A DNA stretch of 64,000 nucleotides, from the NCBI GenBank assembly GCA_001643675.2, contig LSRY02000001.1, positions 2,346,501 to 2,410,500 of the forward strand. Reading direction: 5' to 3'. The notes under the pieces are model-generated. The model had not been told where the DNA came from and ran no database searches. It was given only the letters and a program-made list of their open reading frames with translations. The translations under genes were made by a program, and so were the position numbers. Each line of letters begins with the position of its first letter. Within the stretch, counting starts at the first letter, position 1. This document shows positions 11,600 through 23,091 of this stretch, one piece after another. This stretch comes from Monocercomonoides exilis (taxonomy: Eukaryota > Preaxostyla > Oxymonadida > Polymastigidae).

Positions 11600-13840
11600 A
11601 TCCAAAGAATGAAAAGCATTCATTTCTTATAACACTTTGCAAACCAAGATATATTTGACTTTTTGAAGTTGGCTGTGAAATCGCAAAATGAATTCAAAAC
11701 AACATGTAAATTCGTTTTCGAAACATTCATGGTGTAATGGAATCAATAGAATAAAAACACCAAATCAAAATTTTTTAAATAATATAGGATCGAAACCTCT
11801 TTTGCCATCAATGATTTTTGCCTCAAAGAAAGAAAATCTATGATACAAAATAATCTGGTTTTTGGATAAATTAATAAGGGTGACCAACCTATAATTATAT
11901 AAGTGAAAATTTTTGATTGATGATATGTTGAGATAAAAGTTTGTTTGAGCTGCTTATGTTTACTTCCACGGATGCAACCATGCGAGTTATTGTACTGCAG
12001 AAGAACAGGAACTTTTCTTGCAGATGGAGGAGCGGGTGGCTGTTTGCATCGGTTAAATTTGAAAAGTGAATTGGTGGAGGAAATTGCGTGAAACTTGAAC
12101 TTAGCTGTATATTGCAAAACATATGACGCAACATCGGCTGCGATATTTTGAATGAAAAATAACTCAAGCAAGAGCAGAAAAAATAATCAGAATGTTTATG
12201 AAGGATTGAAATGAATGGCTTGCTCATTTCGAGGGAAATATTGTGTAATTGACATATCTTTTGCTTAGAGCTTGTTTTGCGTGATTATTTGGTGGAAGAT
12301 TTTCTTTATGGGAAAGGAAAGGGAATTGGGGATTGGACAATGGAGGAAGAGAGTTGAACGAAGCACTCAGCAGGCCTTTTCAACAAACGCATTGCCATTT
12401 ACGCGAAACCCGTTGGAAAGTCATCAGCGAAGACATGACACTGATTTAGGCTTTGAAAAGGAGTTAATTTTGAGGATGTGTGTTTTCATTTGAAATCATG
12501 ACTGGTTTCACAATGGATTCTCTACGTTCGATGACGTTCTTTTCCAGATGATTGTTATCCAGTTGCCTGTTTTTTTATGTGGTGAGAGGCAATTTTGGAG
12601 AACAAGAAAACCAGCTGGGCTGATAATTACCAATCCGTTGGAGATGGGAAAATAATTCAAGGCCAAAAAGATGGTTTACTATTTTATTTCATTCATTTTT
12701 CTTTTTAAATGTTCATTGAATGAATACATATTGGTTACGAACAGGAATGCTATGGAAAGAAATCTTCTTTTCATTTCGCGAAAGATTCAGAAATTTTGAG
12801 ATTATTCTTGTTTGGGTTGCATTCAACAATAACATTCGTGACTTCTGCCATCTATTTTTCATGATTCAATCATCGATTAACTCATCTTCTTCTTTATAGT
12901 CATCATCATTTCCAAGAATTGTTTGATGGAAACAGCAATTTTGATGCTTCAATGGAAAGATTTGCAATTTTGGCGAAATATGCAGAATTTAAGTTGGAAT
13001 TGGAGTGCTTCCAAAAAGAGAAGAGAAAAAGGAGGGAAGATTCAGCGATGGACAAGAAAACAAGGGAAAAATGGTTGTGAACAAGAAAAGTGGATTTGAA
13101 GAAGAAGAAGAAGAAGAAGAAGAAGAAAAGAGAAAAGAGAAAGAGGAAATAAGCAATTTTTGAAAGAAGAATTGGATACTTTCTTATGAATGAAATGAAA
13201 GAAGAAAAGATGTTCCTCATTACGAGGAAAGAAAGTTCAGAGAAAGAACTTAGCTATTTTTTATTGGAGAAAGAGAGAGAAGAGGAAGAAAGCAGAAGAA
13301 AAGAAACAAAATAATCAGATGTTGGATTTGAGAAAAGAAGATGAAAATGTTTGGATTTTTTATTCCGGCAAACTTCCAAAAAGATGAGCCGAAAGCGGGA
13401 ATTTTCATGGAGAAAAATGAGTGAAGTGGATTAGAAGAAGAAGAAGATAAAAAGGCAAAAGCGGAGAAAATCAAGCAAAGAGTGATATTTCTCCGGATGA
13501 TACTAATTATCCGGAAGTGGTTCTCTTTCATAAACATGAGGAATTTTGAGGATATCAGCAGGAAAAGAGAAGAGTAATTATCAAAAGAAGAAAAATAAGA
13601 AAGGAGTTATTTCTCATCAGATGATTTGTGCGAAGAGGTTTCAAATTTTTTTTAACAGGTTAAAGAGAGAAAGAGAAAAGATTACCCAATGAAACATAAA
13701 TAAAGAAGGAAGAAGATGAATAGAAATGAGAGAAAGGAAGAAAAAAAAGGGAAAGTTGAAATGGAAAAGTTTAAGGAAAAAGAAAGTTATTTCTTCGTTT
13801 TCTCTCAATTTACATAAAAGGTGGAGAGTATGATTACTCT
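11600..13840. other. Intergenic region, no supported gene
   Basis: AT-rich. A stretch near 12590-12640 (GERQFWRTRKPAG in one frame) resembles GEAFWTRKATG of the 7-kb unit and may be a relic of the same family. Short GAA repeats occur at 13097-13125. Confidence 0.3.
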
Positions 13841-13848
13841 TCCGCTTC

Positions 13849-14100
13849 GTCTTCTTCTTCTTTTTCTTCTTCTCTTTCTTCTTCTTCTTCTTCTTCTTCT
13901 TCTTCTTCTTCTTCTTCTTCTTCTTCTTCTTCTTCTTCTTCTTCTTCTTCTTCTTCTTCTTCTTCTTCTTCTTCTTCTTCTTCTTCTTCTTCTTCTTCTT
14001 CTTCTTCTTCTTCTTCTTCTTCTTCTTCTTCTTCTTCTTCTTCTTCAGCTTCTTCTTCTTCTTCTCTTTCTTCTTCTTCTTCTTCTTCTTCTTTGTTTTC
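13849..14100. repeat. Long (TTC)n microsatellite
   Basis: Nearly pure TTC/CTT repeat of about 250 bp, with an uninterrupted core from about 13878 to 14046. On the plus strand it lies just upstream of, and may be in frame with, a Ser/Pro-rich coding remnant. Confidence 0.9.
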
Positions 14101-15713
14101 TTCGTCACATCTTCTGTTCTTCTCTCGCCCCTTTCTCCTTCAGTTCCTTCACTTGCTCGACCAGTCATTGGACCGTCTCTTCGTACAACGGCTTCATTTA
14201 CTTCTAATCCTTCTTCTTTTGTGCAAGCTCCATCTGCAGCATCTCAATCTTTTCATTGAACAACACATTCAACTCGCTAAGCGTCTTCTCCTTCACTTTC
14301 GAAAACTCCATCAGCATTTTCGTTTCCTTCTCCATTTAGCTCATCTTCTATTGATCAGTTACATCTGCTCTTCCGCCACCGCAGACACCAATACCACTAA
14401 TACCACCACTATTTGCCCCAGCGCCATTTTTCTCCGATCTCTCGCTGATCCCAGGTCTCGTTCCCTCACTTCCGACTTTTCCTTCCCTCGCAGATGTTTG
14501 CTTCTCCCACAACACTCACCTTGTTTCCAACTATCGCAACAACCTCATTCCGACTGATGTGCTGCCCAAGCAAAATAAACACTGCCATCCCCGATGTTCG
14601 CTGCAAACTTCTCGTAGCACTTTGAACACAGACCTTACAGCAGAATTACTGAAACTGAAGACGGAACCTCCACACGACAAACAAAAGCCGGTAAAGATGA
14701 CATGTCAAGCGAAATCAACAATCTCACCAACTAATCCTTTCATTGACCACTCACCTGCACTCCCAGCTGTATTCAGCGCTTATTCACAATATCAGTCCAT
14801 GCATCCATTGGCTTCTCTTTCTCCTTCATAGTTGACAGTTTCTCATGCTGCTCCATCACCACTACGTTGCACTTCTTACTTTGCTTCAAAATCTTCCTCT
14901 TCTTCATCTGTGCTATTTCGTCCTTCTCATTCCACTACTCGACTTACCAGCTCATCTGCTTCGATATCCTCTCGTTTCCTCGGATCTTTTGCAGCGAAAT
15001 GAAAAATTACGAATTCCTTTTCTCCATCTCTGACTTCGTATTCTCAAACTTTTCCTTCTTCTCCTTCTCCATCTGCTCCATTTGCTTCTTCTTCTTCTTC
15101 TTCTTTTTCTTCTTCTTCTGCTGCTGCTTCATCTTCATCTTCTTTTTTACTACTCCCTCCTCTTCCTCTTCTCCTTCTCCTTCTTCTTTTTTTTCATCTT
15201 CATCTTCATCTTCATCTTCCTCTTCCTCTTCCTCTTCCTCTTCCTCTTCCTCTTCATCTTCTTCCTCTTTTTCTTCTTCATCTTCTTCCTCTTTTTCTTC
15301 TTCTTCTTCTTCCTCATCTTCTAATCCTTTCTCCAGCACATTAAGAGCAATTGCTGCAGACAACAGAGTCGCATCTTCCATCATCATCGCCTCTGTCTCC
15401 AGCGCCTTCACCTCCTCCTCTCCTCCACTTCACACACCGCAACCCTTCTCTCCATCACTTTATCATCCAACATCACCACCACAATCCTCGACTGCAGCGA
15501 TCGCCACATCTGCAGTGAAGGGTCAAACAGATCATAGAAAGACAGGAACGCATTTACATCCTCCACCGCAAAGATCCGCTTGCTCTTCTTTTTCTTTCTC
15601 CTCCGATTCTGCAAGCGATGGAAGCTGTACTACCACCAGTGGAACCGAAAGCATCACTGAAAGATTCTCATCATAGGAAAACGCAATAATCCCATTCAAT
15701 ACAACCAGCTGAT
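14100..15713 (+). pseudogene. Decayed Ser/Pro-rich gene with TAA/TAG read as Gln
   Basis: Several consecutive plus-strand frames look coding only if TAG/TAA are Gln. A frame from about 14355 to TGA 15000-15002 spans some 215 codons and crosses TAG at 14829 (HPLASLSPS then TAG then LTVSHAAPSP). The same frame continues past that TGA (FSPSLTSYSQTFPSSPSPSA), then a further frame runs through poly-Ser to ITERFSS, TAG and a final TGA near 15713. An upstream Ser/Pro frame near 14120-14350 is out of phase and also contains a TGA. Two frameshifts and two in-frame TGA mean it is broken, or carries sequencing indels in the repeats. No domain is recognised; a low-complexity tail of a surface or scaffold protein is one option. 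Confidence 0.4.
15090..15320. repeat. TCT/TCC microsatellite
   Basis: Mixed TTC, TCC and ATC trinucleotide repeats encoding poly-Ser in one plus frame; part of the Ser-rich remnant around it. Confidence 0.8.
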
Positions 15714-15889
15714 TCACAACATATCCCTCGAAGCGTCTGTTGCTCCCTCAGTTACGACTTCTTGTGATTTATATATGCTTCATCTGCCTCAGATACAATA
15801 ATCCGCAGCTGCCTCTCTTCATCGTCTATTCCTGCTGCATACATGAATGATACCGCTACAGCCAAGGCATTCGAAGTGTCAATCGCATG

Positions 15890-16215
15890 TGCTGATGATG
15901 AAGATGAAGATGAAGATGAAGATGAAGATGAAGAGGAAGATGAAGAAGAAGAGGAAGAAGAGGAGGAAGAGGAAGAAGAGGAGGAAGAGGAAGAGGAAGA
16001 GGAAGAGGAAGAGGAAGAGGAAGAGGAAGAGGAAGAGGAAGAGGAAGAGGAAGAAGGAGAAGGAGAAGGAGAAGAAGAAGAAGAAGAAGGAAGAGGAGGA
16101 GGAGAAGGAGAAGGAGGAGAAGAAGATGATGATGAAGAGGAAGAGGAAGAGGAAGATGAAGAGGAAGAGGAAGAGGAAGAGGAAGAAGAAGATGATGATG
16201 ATGATGAAGTTAATG
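15890..16215. repeat. GAA/GAG/GAT microsatellite
   Basis: About 320 bp of purine-rich trinucleotide repeats (GAAGAT, GAGGAA). One frame encodes a poly-Glu/Asp stretch from ATG 15843 to TAA 16218. Purine strand bias switches here relative to the TTC tracts at 13.9 and 15.2 kb. Confidence 0.8.
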
Positions 16216-16219
16216 CTTA

Positions 16220-16877
16220 ATGATCAGAGTTCACACAATGACTGCTTTCGTAATATATGTTTCTTGAATCAACAAATGTGAAAAAAGAACGAAAGAAGAA
16301 AAAGAAGAAGGGTCATCTGAGAGAGAAATGGAATGGAATGAGTTCAATTGTTCTCTTTGGACGAGCTGGGAGGCAAAGGCAAGTTAGACTTATCAAAAGA
16401 AAATGCAGACATAGTTGACGGATTCAAATTTCATAACAGCCAACAGCAGCAAGAGAAGGCAGATTCATTCCATATTGTAACATGGAATTTGATGGCAATT
16501 CTAACAACAAAATTCTCAAAAACGAAGAAGGTCTTCTTTGTATCAACCAAGTTTATAAAAAAATATCATCAATGAAGAGATCGAAGGAGAAGGAGAAGAA
16601 ACCAAACAATCCGCAAAAATGCTGCTTGAAATGGATTGTTCCTGAAAATGATGCACAACATGAAAAAAAAGCTGCTCATTGGAATGGAAATAAAAAGACA
16701 TAAAATAAAAATAATTAGTTTTTCATTGATTATAAAAAGTCCTCAAAAGAACACATACACCCTCCCAATTGTAAAAGCAGGAGATTGTCCAATCACCGAT
16801 GCTGCCAATCTCCTTTTCCATTGTTTCCCTGTGCTCCTTTCTCCATCATCATTTTTTCTCCTTAAATATCCTTCTTT
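16220..16877. other. Region without a recognisable gene
   Basis: A plus-strand frame with FHIVTWNLMAILTTKFSK (near 16460) is short and unsupported. Otherwise AT-rich sequence. Confidence 0.3.
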
Positions 16878-17312
16878 CTATGTTTTCATCCGTTTTTTTC
16901 CTGAAAAAAATATCTCCGAATTCTGTTCTTTCCAATAACTGTCCAATTGTTGTCGTTCCATTTCGCTCTCATCAAAATGCTTTGAAATTGAATTTATTTT
17001 CATCCCCTCTCCCAAATGAATACTAAAAATTTGCAATTCACATCTGCTGATTGTCTCTCGGCATAGCTCTCTTTTTATATTCTCCTCAGAAAAGCAAATG
17101 AATGGCCATTTTAATAATTCATCAGATTCCTGGACTCTGAGAAGGCCACAAATGAAAAATTCTTTGAAATAAACAAGAACAATTAAAAAAATGCAAACAT
17201 CATAATTTTCATACATCATTTTGGAAAAAGAATTTCCTTCAATGATGCTTTTCATAAAAATCATCTCTCCCAAATTCATCATCAATTCCCAACCGTTGCT
17301 ATCTCGTACCAA
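16878..17312 (-). CDS. Hypothetical protein related to the 7-kb and 27.7-kb units
   Basis: A 144-codon frame containing LRVQESDELLKWPFIC, which aligns without gaps to KVQECELLLKWPI at 7.1 and 27.8 kb. The rest is Glu/Lys/Arg-rich. A possible intron (GTTTGC...CAAAG or ...CTCAG, 17.13-17.2 kb) interrupts the hydrophobic part in parallel with GTATGT-starting sequence in the two other copies. An alternative frame that crosses two TAA is also open, so the true frame is uncertain. No function recognised; it may be a pseudogene. Confidence 0.3.
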   Translation of the reverse strand: MVRDSNGWELMMNLGEMIFMKSIIEGNSFSKMMYENYDVCIFLIVLVYFKEFFICGLLRVQESDELLKWPFICFSEENIKRELCRETISRCELQIFSIHLGEGMKINSISKHFDESEMERQQLDSYWKEQNSEIFFSGKKRMKT

Positions 17313-18207
17313 CGCACAAAATAATATCTCCTATCCTACAGAAAATGGTAAATGTGTATGATACGACCAGTGAAAAATTCATTAATAACGATTTCTTTTT
17401 CATATTCCTTCCGGAAAATAATTAGTGCAATGAAGATATAGTTAATTTTTAACATCAATTTTTACAAAGAAAGAAACTTATTTTTTTTTCAATTTATGAA
17501 TAATGATGAAAAATTTATTTTCGTATTGAAGCCCTAATGTCTTTATAAATAAAGAAAAAATGAAATTTCTTTTAGGGTTAACCCTAATTCATAAAGTTCT
17601 GATGTTAAAATTAGTTTATAGAAAAAAAAAAACCAAAAAGAAAACATGATCAAGTTAAATGATGGGCTTGATCAAAGATTTTTAAGTCTTAAAGAATTAT
17701 TTCATTGGAAGATAATTTTATTTTTGAATAGAATTTCAGAACTGATCTTAATTAATGAGTTCGTTAAGCCCAGTTTCGATACAGTTTTTGGAGTTTACAA
17801 GTAAAATTTATTACTGGCCGTATAATCCCCTTTTACCCAGAAAATATTCGTTCGCTGATCTCTCATCTTGTCAATGGATAATCTCGTTCAAATAAAACTA
17901 CTGGATCATTGCATCCATAACAATAAACTTGAAAAGATAAAACATTGTTTCTCTTCATAATCCTTTGTTAAAAATGGCAATTCAAAATAGAACGGTTTAA
18001 ATGCATTTATTTATATAACTGATTTGAGTTTTTATTTTCAATCTATTTCTTCTATCCTTACGAATGCGAATTCAATGTTAATATCAATATGATGTTGTTT
18101 TCTGAATAAAATGTTTATAAAAATGAAGGATACGGACAACACAAAAAAGTTCACTCGTATGCATTCGTTGTTGCATCTGAATACCTGATGTTTATGTTCT
18201 TTATTTT
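17313..18207. other. AT-rich intergenic region
   Basis: No gene seen. It contains a 16-bp palindrome TTAGGGTTAACCCTAA near 17572-17588 that looks like two telomere-type hexamers head to head. Confidence 0.5.
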
Positions 18208-19545
18208 ATTTCAATTGAAGAATTGTTATATGAATTAGAAGACTGCGCCGAGGATGAACAGAAAGCGAAAATTGAAAAAATGTATGAAGTTATGGAAGAG
18301 ATGGATAAAGAAGAGTTCAAATATGTTTTTACAATGGGGCAGCTTGAAACATTCAGTATTATTAACAAAATGATTGAAAAAAAGAAAACGACTGTGGAAA
18401 ATGCAGTTCTGTTGCTGAAGCATATTGGATATTGCAAAGCATTGAAAGACATCTGGATTAATATCTTTTATACATCGTCGTTGATCAAAGGATTAGAAGA
18501 GATGATTATTGATGAAAATAAGAAAAAAGATGAAAAGAACGAAAAGCTCCTGATTGATCTTTGCGAATGTTATCTTTTGCTAAGTAGTTGCTTCTCATCT
18601 GATTTGCTATCAATTTGTGTGCCCTTCCTGCTGAAATATGCATTGAGCAAGAAGAGAAACAAAGAAAATCAAAAAGAAGTGGAAATGGCATTGCTTGCAT
18701 TGAGTAATGTTAAATTTTGCGTATGAATATTTCTATTTTATTTATGATACTATTGATTTTTTTCATTATTTTTTTAGAAATTGAAAAAAGAACTTTTCTT
18801 GGATGAGATCAAAGAGATTATAAAATACCATCAGAAACATCGGAATCTTACACGAATTGCATATAAGTCGGCTTGGTTGTTTTTGATAAATAGATTGTAC
18901 AAAGATAAAAGTTTGGAAACAGTTATTGTGAATGAGCTGCATTTTGGAAGGAGTGCCGCAAGAGAATTGAAAGAGCTGACAAAGTGTGTGAATTGGAAGA
19001 GAGAGAAAGAAGAAGAAGATGGAAGAGGAGAAAGGAAAGAAGAAGTTGTTTTATTGGGATGGCTGAATTCATTGGAGTTTTTCTTTCGTTTCTGCGAATT
19101 GCGTAATGGAGGATATGTTGAGCTTTTCAGCAGCATTGTTGAAGTGCTTCGAGCATCAAGGGATGATTTCAGAGGGATTAGCAATCAATGCATATATTTA
19201 TTTGATAAAGCAGCAAAAAATAAGGCTGTGCAGATTGATTTCTTGCTGAAAAGTGGTGCTATTGATATTATTTTGGAGGAGATTCATCGATTGAGATTGA
19301 ATGATGAAGCAGCACACGAATGCTTGCAATTCTTTAAGAATGTTTCAAAAAGATTGAAAAGGAAGAAGAAAGATGAAATGAAAGAAGTGGGAAAAAAACC
19401 AACAAAAAAGGAATTGTTTGAAAAGTTGGAAGAAGAAGGATACGAAGATGTCATTGTTAGCTTTTGTGAAATGTTTGATTTACTGAGACAAAAGTACTTT
19501 TATGCATATTCATCAAATGTTTCTATTTATTTTGTGTATATCTGA
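18208..19545 (+). CDS. Two-exon helical (ARM/HEAT-like) family protein, copy 3
   Basis: Exon 1 (to 18720) and exon 2 (18778-19545) flank a 57-bp phase-0 intron, GTATGA...TTTTTTTAG. Exon 1 contains EDEQKAKIEKMYEVMEEMD and LLLKHIGYCKALKDIW; exon 2 starts KLKKELFLDEIKEII, then LTRIAYKSAWLFLINRL, a basic/acidic linker and FEKLEEEGYEDVIVSF, ending in TGA. The start is unclear: homology reaches ISIEELLYELEDC but the only nearby ATG (about 18189-18195) is out of frame. About 150 nt of exon 2 (18985-19130) are identical to the minus-strand copy at 26.3-26.47 kb, although the flanks are diverged. Helical, soluble, unknown role. Confidence 0.72.
18721..18777 (+). other. 57-bp spliceosomal intron of family copy 3
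   Basis: Donor GTATGA, T-rich 3' part, acceptor TTTTTTTAG, phase 0. Confidence 0.72.
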
Positions 19546-20613
19546 GGAATTGAAATGAATTTCAACTTTGAAAATCAAAAATCAGATGAACTGTGAAATT
19601 TCAAACCAAATTTCCAGTTCCTCAATGTTTTTATTTTGAAAATTTCAGCTTTGAAAGCCCAGAAATTTTTATTTGAAAGAGTTTTACAAATATTGGATTG
19701 TTTTTTGAAAAGTTAATTTTTTTCTTTTTTGCAACACACATTGAAGAATTCAACAAGCTTGATTCTTTTGCTTTTCATTTTTTTCCGATTTTAAATTTTC
19801 TATTTTTTCTCTTTTCTTTTTCTTTTTCTTTTCTTTTCTTTTTCTTTTTCTTTTCTTTTCTTTCTTTCTCTTTTGGACAAGTAGCTGTATTCAAAAATGA
19901 AAAATAGTCTTCACTCTTATCATTTACTTACAAAAGAATTAAATTTTTTGAGAAAAACCCAAACTTTTTTACCATTTCTTAACCCAATCAATAGATAAAA
20001 TGTGAAATAAATTGGTTATATCAAATCAATCGTGTTATTTCAAGTTTCAGCCACGAATTTTGAATTAACCCAGTTATTTTGAAATAATCGGGTAAAACTT
20101 AAATCTACTGGAAGTTTTCAAAAATCATTGAATTGAAATATTTTTGATAGAAAAATGGTTGCGACCATGTTCTGAATTATATTTTTTTGCATTTTCAATG
20201 GAAAGATTTTTCAAATATTCATTTTTTGAGTTTTTATTGCATAAAGTTTTAAATGGATTTTTATCCATCAAAGCATTAAAGTGGCATGAATATTCGTGTT
20301 GGTGATTATTGTCTGTGAAAAATATCATCAGTTGAAAAAACAAATCAACTATTTCAATCTGAATGCAGTTTTTTTGTGAATTCTCAAGATTTTCCAATTG
20401 ATTTCTCGCATGATTATTATATTTTTTTCATATTGAAATTTTGGAAAAAAATAAAGCTTTGACAAATTTCACATTTCTATTGAAGAGAAATATAATTGTT
20501 TGTTGATTTTAATCAAACAGTTATGGTCTCCAATAATAAAATAAAAATATGCAATTCAGAAAGAAATGATAGGAGATATGAAGGTCAGACATGAAATTCA
20601 TAAAAATTATATC
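19546..20613. other. AT-rich intergenic region with TTTTC repeats
   Basis: (TTTTC)n-like runs at 19797-19870. No gene is supported. Confidence 0.5.
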
Positions 20614-21625
20614 ATAGGGTCAACTTTTTAATGGGACTTTTTTCTTTATTGGCACTTTTTTTGTTTTTGCATGCCAATCATTCAAAAAAGCTTGATGAAC
20701 CACAACACTCGGATGAGGGTGTTTATAAAACAAATACATTAAATTACCGGTTTGTTTTTTAAATTTTGTTTATTTTTCGTAGAGATACAGCAATTTTTAA
20801 TTTATTTTGAAGTGACTTTTTTCAGCCGAAGAAGCGTTTCACAAATTTTTGAAATATATTTTTAAAAACTACTGGCATTATCCTTTTTATATTCAAAATC
20901 TTAAGTTAAACAATTTGTTTTTTCTTCATTTTTTCACATTTCAATTTTTTATCTACATGCAAACACAAATTTGAAAATTTCTTTGTTATTAAAATGAAGT
21001 GTTAAAAATAAAAATATGATATGAAAATTACACACTCTTTTGAAGAAGTGTGAAAAAGGTTCAACATTGAAATTTTCTATTTCCATCAAACTCATCAAAA
21101 TGAAATAAGTTTGATCTCAGATCATTCAATGTAGTGACCATTCACCTTTTTGATGCAAATAGAAAATTTCTATGTTCAACCTTTTTCACACTTCTTCATA
21201 AGAGTGTGTAATTTTCATATCATATTTTTATTTTTAACACTTCATTTTAATAACAAAGAAATTTTCAAATTTGTGTTTGCATGTAGATAAAAAATTGAAA
21301 TGTGAAAAAATGAAGAAAAAACAAATTGTTTAACTTAAGATTTTGAATATAAAAAGGATAATGCCAGTAGTTTTTAAAAATATATTTCAAAAATTTGTGA
21401 AACGCTTCTTCGGCTGAAAAAAGTCACTTCAAAATAAATTAAAAATTGCTGTATCTCTACGAAAAATAAACAAAATTTAAAAAACAAACCGGTAATTTAA
21501 TGTATTTGTTTTATAAACACCCTCATCCGAGTGTTGTGGTTCATCAAGCTTTTTTGAATGATTGGCATGCAAAAACAAAAAAAGTGCCAATAAAGAAAAA
21601 AGTCCCATTAAAAAGTTGACCCTAT
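20614..21625. mobile_element. 1-kb foldback (long inverted repeat) element with TA flanks
   Basis: Two arms of about 470 bp (20614-21090 and 21150-21625) are near-perfect reverse complements around a short centre containing an imperfect palindrome (about 21091-21150). The ends read TA|GGGTCAACTTTTTAATGG and its complement, flanked by TA on both sides, which fits a TA target-site duplication of Tc1/mariner-type transposition. Only short ORFs exist, mirrored in the two arms, so no transposase is encoded. It is probably a non-autonomous foldback element, though a palindromic assembly artefact cannot be excluded. Confidence 0.75.
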
Positions 21626-21826
21626 CGTCTTCGAAAATTTGAGATTTTGAGATGGCATGCAAATTTTAAAGAGTGAAACTTGTCAAAAGAAAGAGTGATT
21701 GTTAAGCGAGAAAAGGAAAAGAAAGCAAAAAATAATTCGAAGATTAGATGCGCGTAATTATATGAAAGTCAACATCCAAAGCAAATTAATTAAAGAGGAC
21801 TTTTTCTGCAAGAAATTTCAGATTTG

Positions 21827-22633
21827 AACTTCGAGATTCAAAAACAAGATAATTGAAGAATATAATGAGTAATGCACGTTTGGATGCTCAGTTAGTTAAC
21901 ACTTGCTAACAGATTCGGCGGAGGAGACATGCGTTGAATGCGTTCCCACAAAATTCAAAATGTGGAATTTTCAATTTATTTTTTGCTCAGCACTGAGAGA
22001 AGGAAAAGGACTTTTATTTTATCCTGTTCAAGCAACAGCTCCAAATGATGGAATTTATTACTGTTTTATGTTCTTCCATGGAAACAAATGCCTGACCAAT
22101 ATTCAATATGACTGCGACATTATCTATTCAGATTATTGCAATATCTTTTTGAACTCATATAATCCGTTCTATGAATGCTACACCACAAACACGAATGAAC
22201 AGAGAGTATGTTATGGATATAATTATGCAATTGCAAGCGCTAGGACATATCAGCACACCGAAAAGAAGGATTGGCTGAAGGACAAGACGATTTGTGTTAC
22301 AGCGAATGGAAATGATGGATTTCCGCTTTGTGGGGCAAATGAAACATTTCCTTGTCTGACAGAAAAAAAGGGTATTTGAGATGTGTGAGGTGCAGATTAG
22401 CATGGCAATCACGTTGATGGAATTCGTCATCAAAGCGAGACAACAACTATTAAGATTGTTGAAAAGAAGATTTCAGTCATTGGAACGGACAAAGAGAAAA
22501 GTTCTATTGGAACAGAAAAGCTTTCCTTATATTCCCCAACAACAACAGGACTGTTGTTCAGTTTGACGAATAGCTATTTGTGGACGACTCATTTGAAGAT
22601 TGATTTCTGACTGAGCCTTGGAGCTTTTGTTGC
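21827..22633 (+). pseudogene. Decayed beta-helix surface protein gene fragment
   Basis: A frame from 21827 crosses two TAA codons read as Gln (EEYN-E-TAA-CTFGC and SVS-TAA-HLLTD), continues with Cys-rich sequence (SAEETCVECVPTKF) and reaches TANGNDGFPLCGANETFPCLT, the Asp/Gly..Cys-Gly..Pro-Cys signature that opens the beta-helix in these surface proteins (compare SNGGSDVDACGKTQQSPC at 50.7 kb). TGA follows at 22377-22379. After a frameshift the helix resumes (TIKIVEKKISVIGT, GLLFSLTNSYLW) until a TGA near 22606, then joins the helical-family fragment at 22635 in the same frame. It lacks a start, membrane anchor and intact frame. Confidence 0.55.
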
Positions 22634-22634
22634 T

Positions 22635-22907
22635 TTGTTGGAGGAGATTCAGCGATCGACAATGGATATCAAAATAGAAGGTAAATTCTTGGGATTTTTT
22701 ATATATGTTTCATCGATGTTGAAAGGAAAGGAGAAAGATGAAATGGAAGGAGCGAAAAGGAAAACGACAAAAAGGAAAACGTTTGTCAAGATGGAAGAAG
22801 ATGGATTAGAAAACGTCATCATAAGCTGTAATGAAATAATTGATTTTTTCAACAATGGAAATCATCATTTATCGTTGGATGTTGCAGATTATTTCGTAAA
22901 TGCTTGA
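22635..22907 (+). pseudogene. 3' fragment of the helical family gene, copy 4
   Basis: Encodes LEEIQ..., a shortened helical block, KGKEKDEMEGAKRKTTKRK and FVKMEEDGLENVIISC, then DVADYFVNA and TGA. It corresponds to the last ~90 residues of exon 2 of full-length members. No exon 1 or first part of exon 2 is present; upstream sequence is surface-protein relic. It is a truncated, probably dead copy created by recombination at LEEIQ. Confidence 0.6.
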
Positions 22908-23091
22908 AAAAAATGTAATGTGTTGAATTTTGTAACACATAAATTTTCTTTTTCTTTTTCATTTCGCAAAATTAGAAACAAGAAGTTATTTTGTAAATTC
23001 GTTTATTCACAAATTCGAAATGAAACAAAGCAATAATAAAAAATAGAAAATGAAAAAAATGCAGTTCATTTCCTTATATAATCTCAAAGAA

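Noticed and set aside
13641-14207. Poly-Lys and poly-Leu ORFs of 128-175 codons
   Set aside because: Products of a pure TTC repeat read in other frames or on the other strand.
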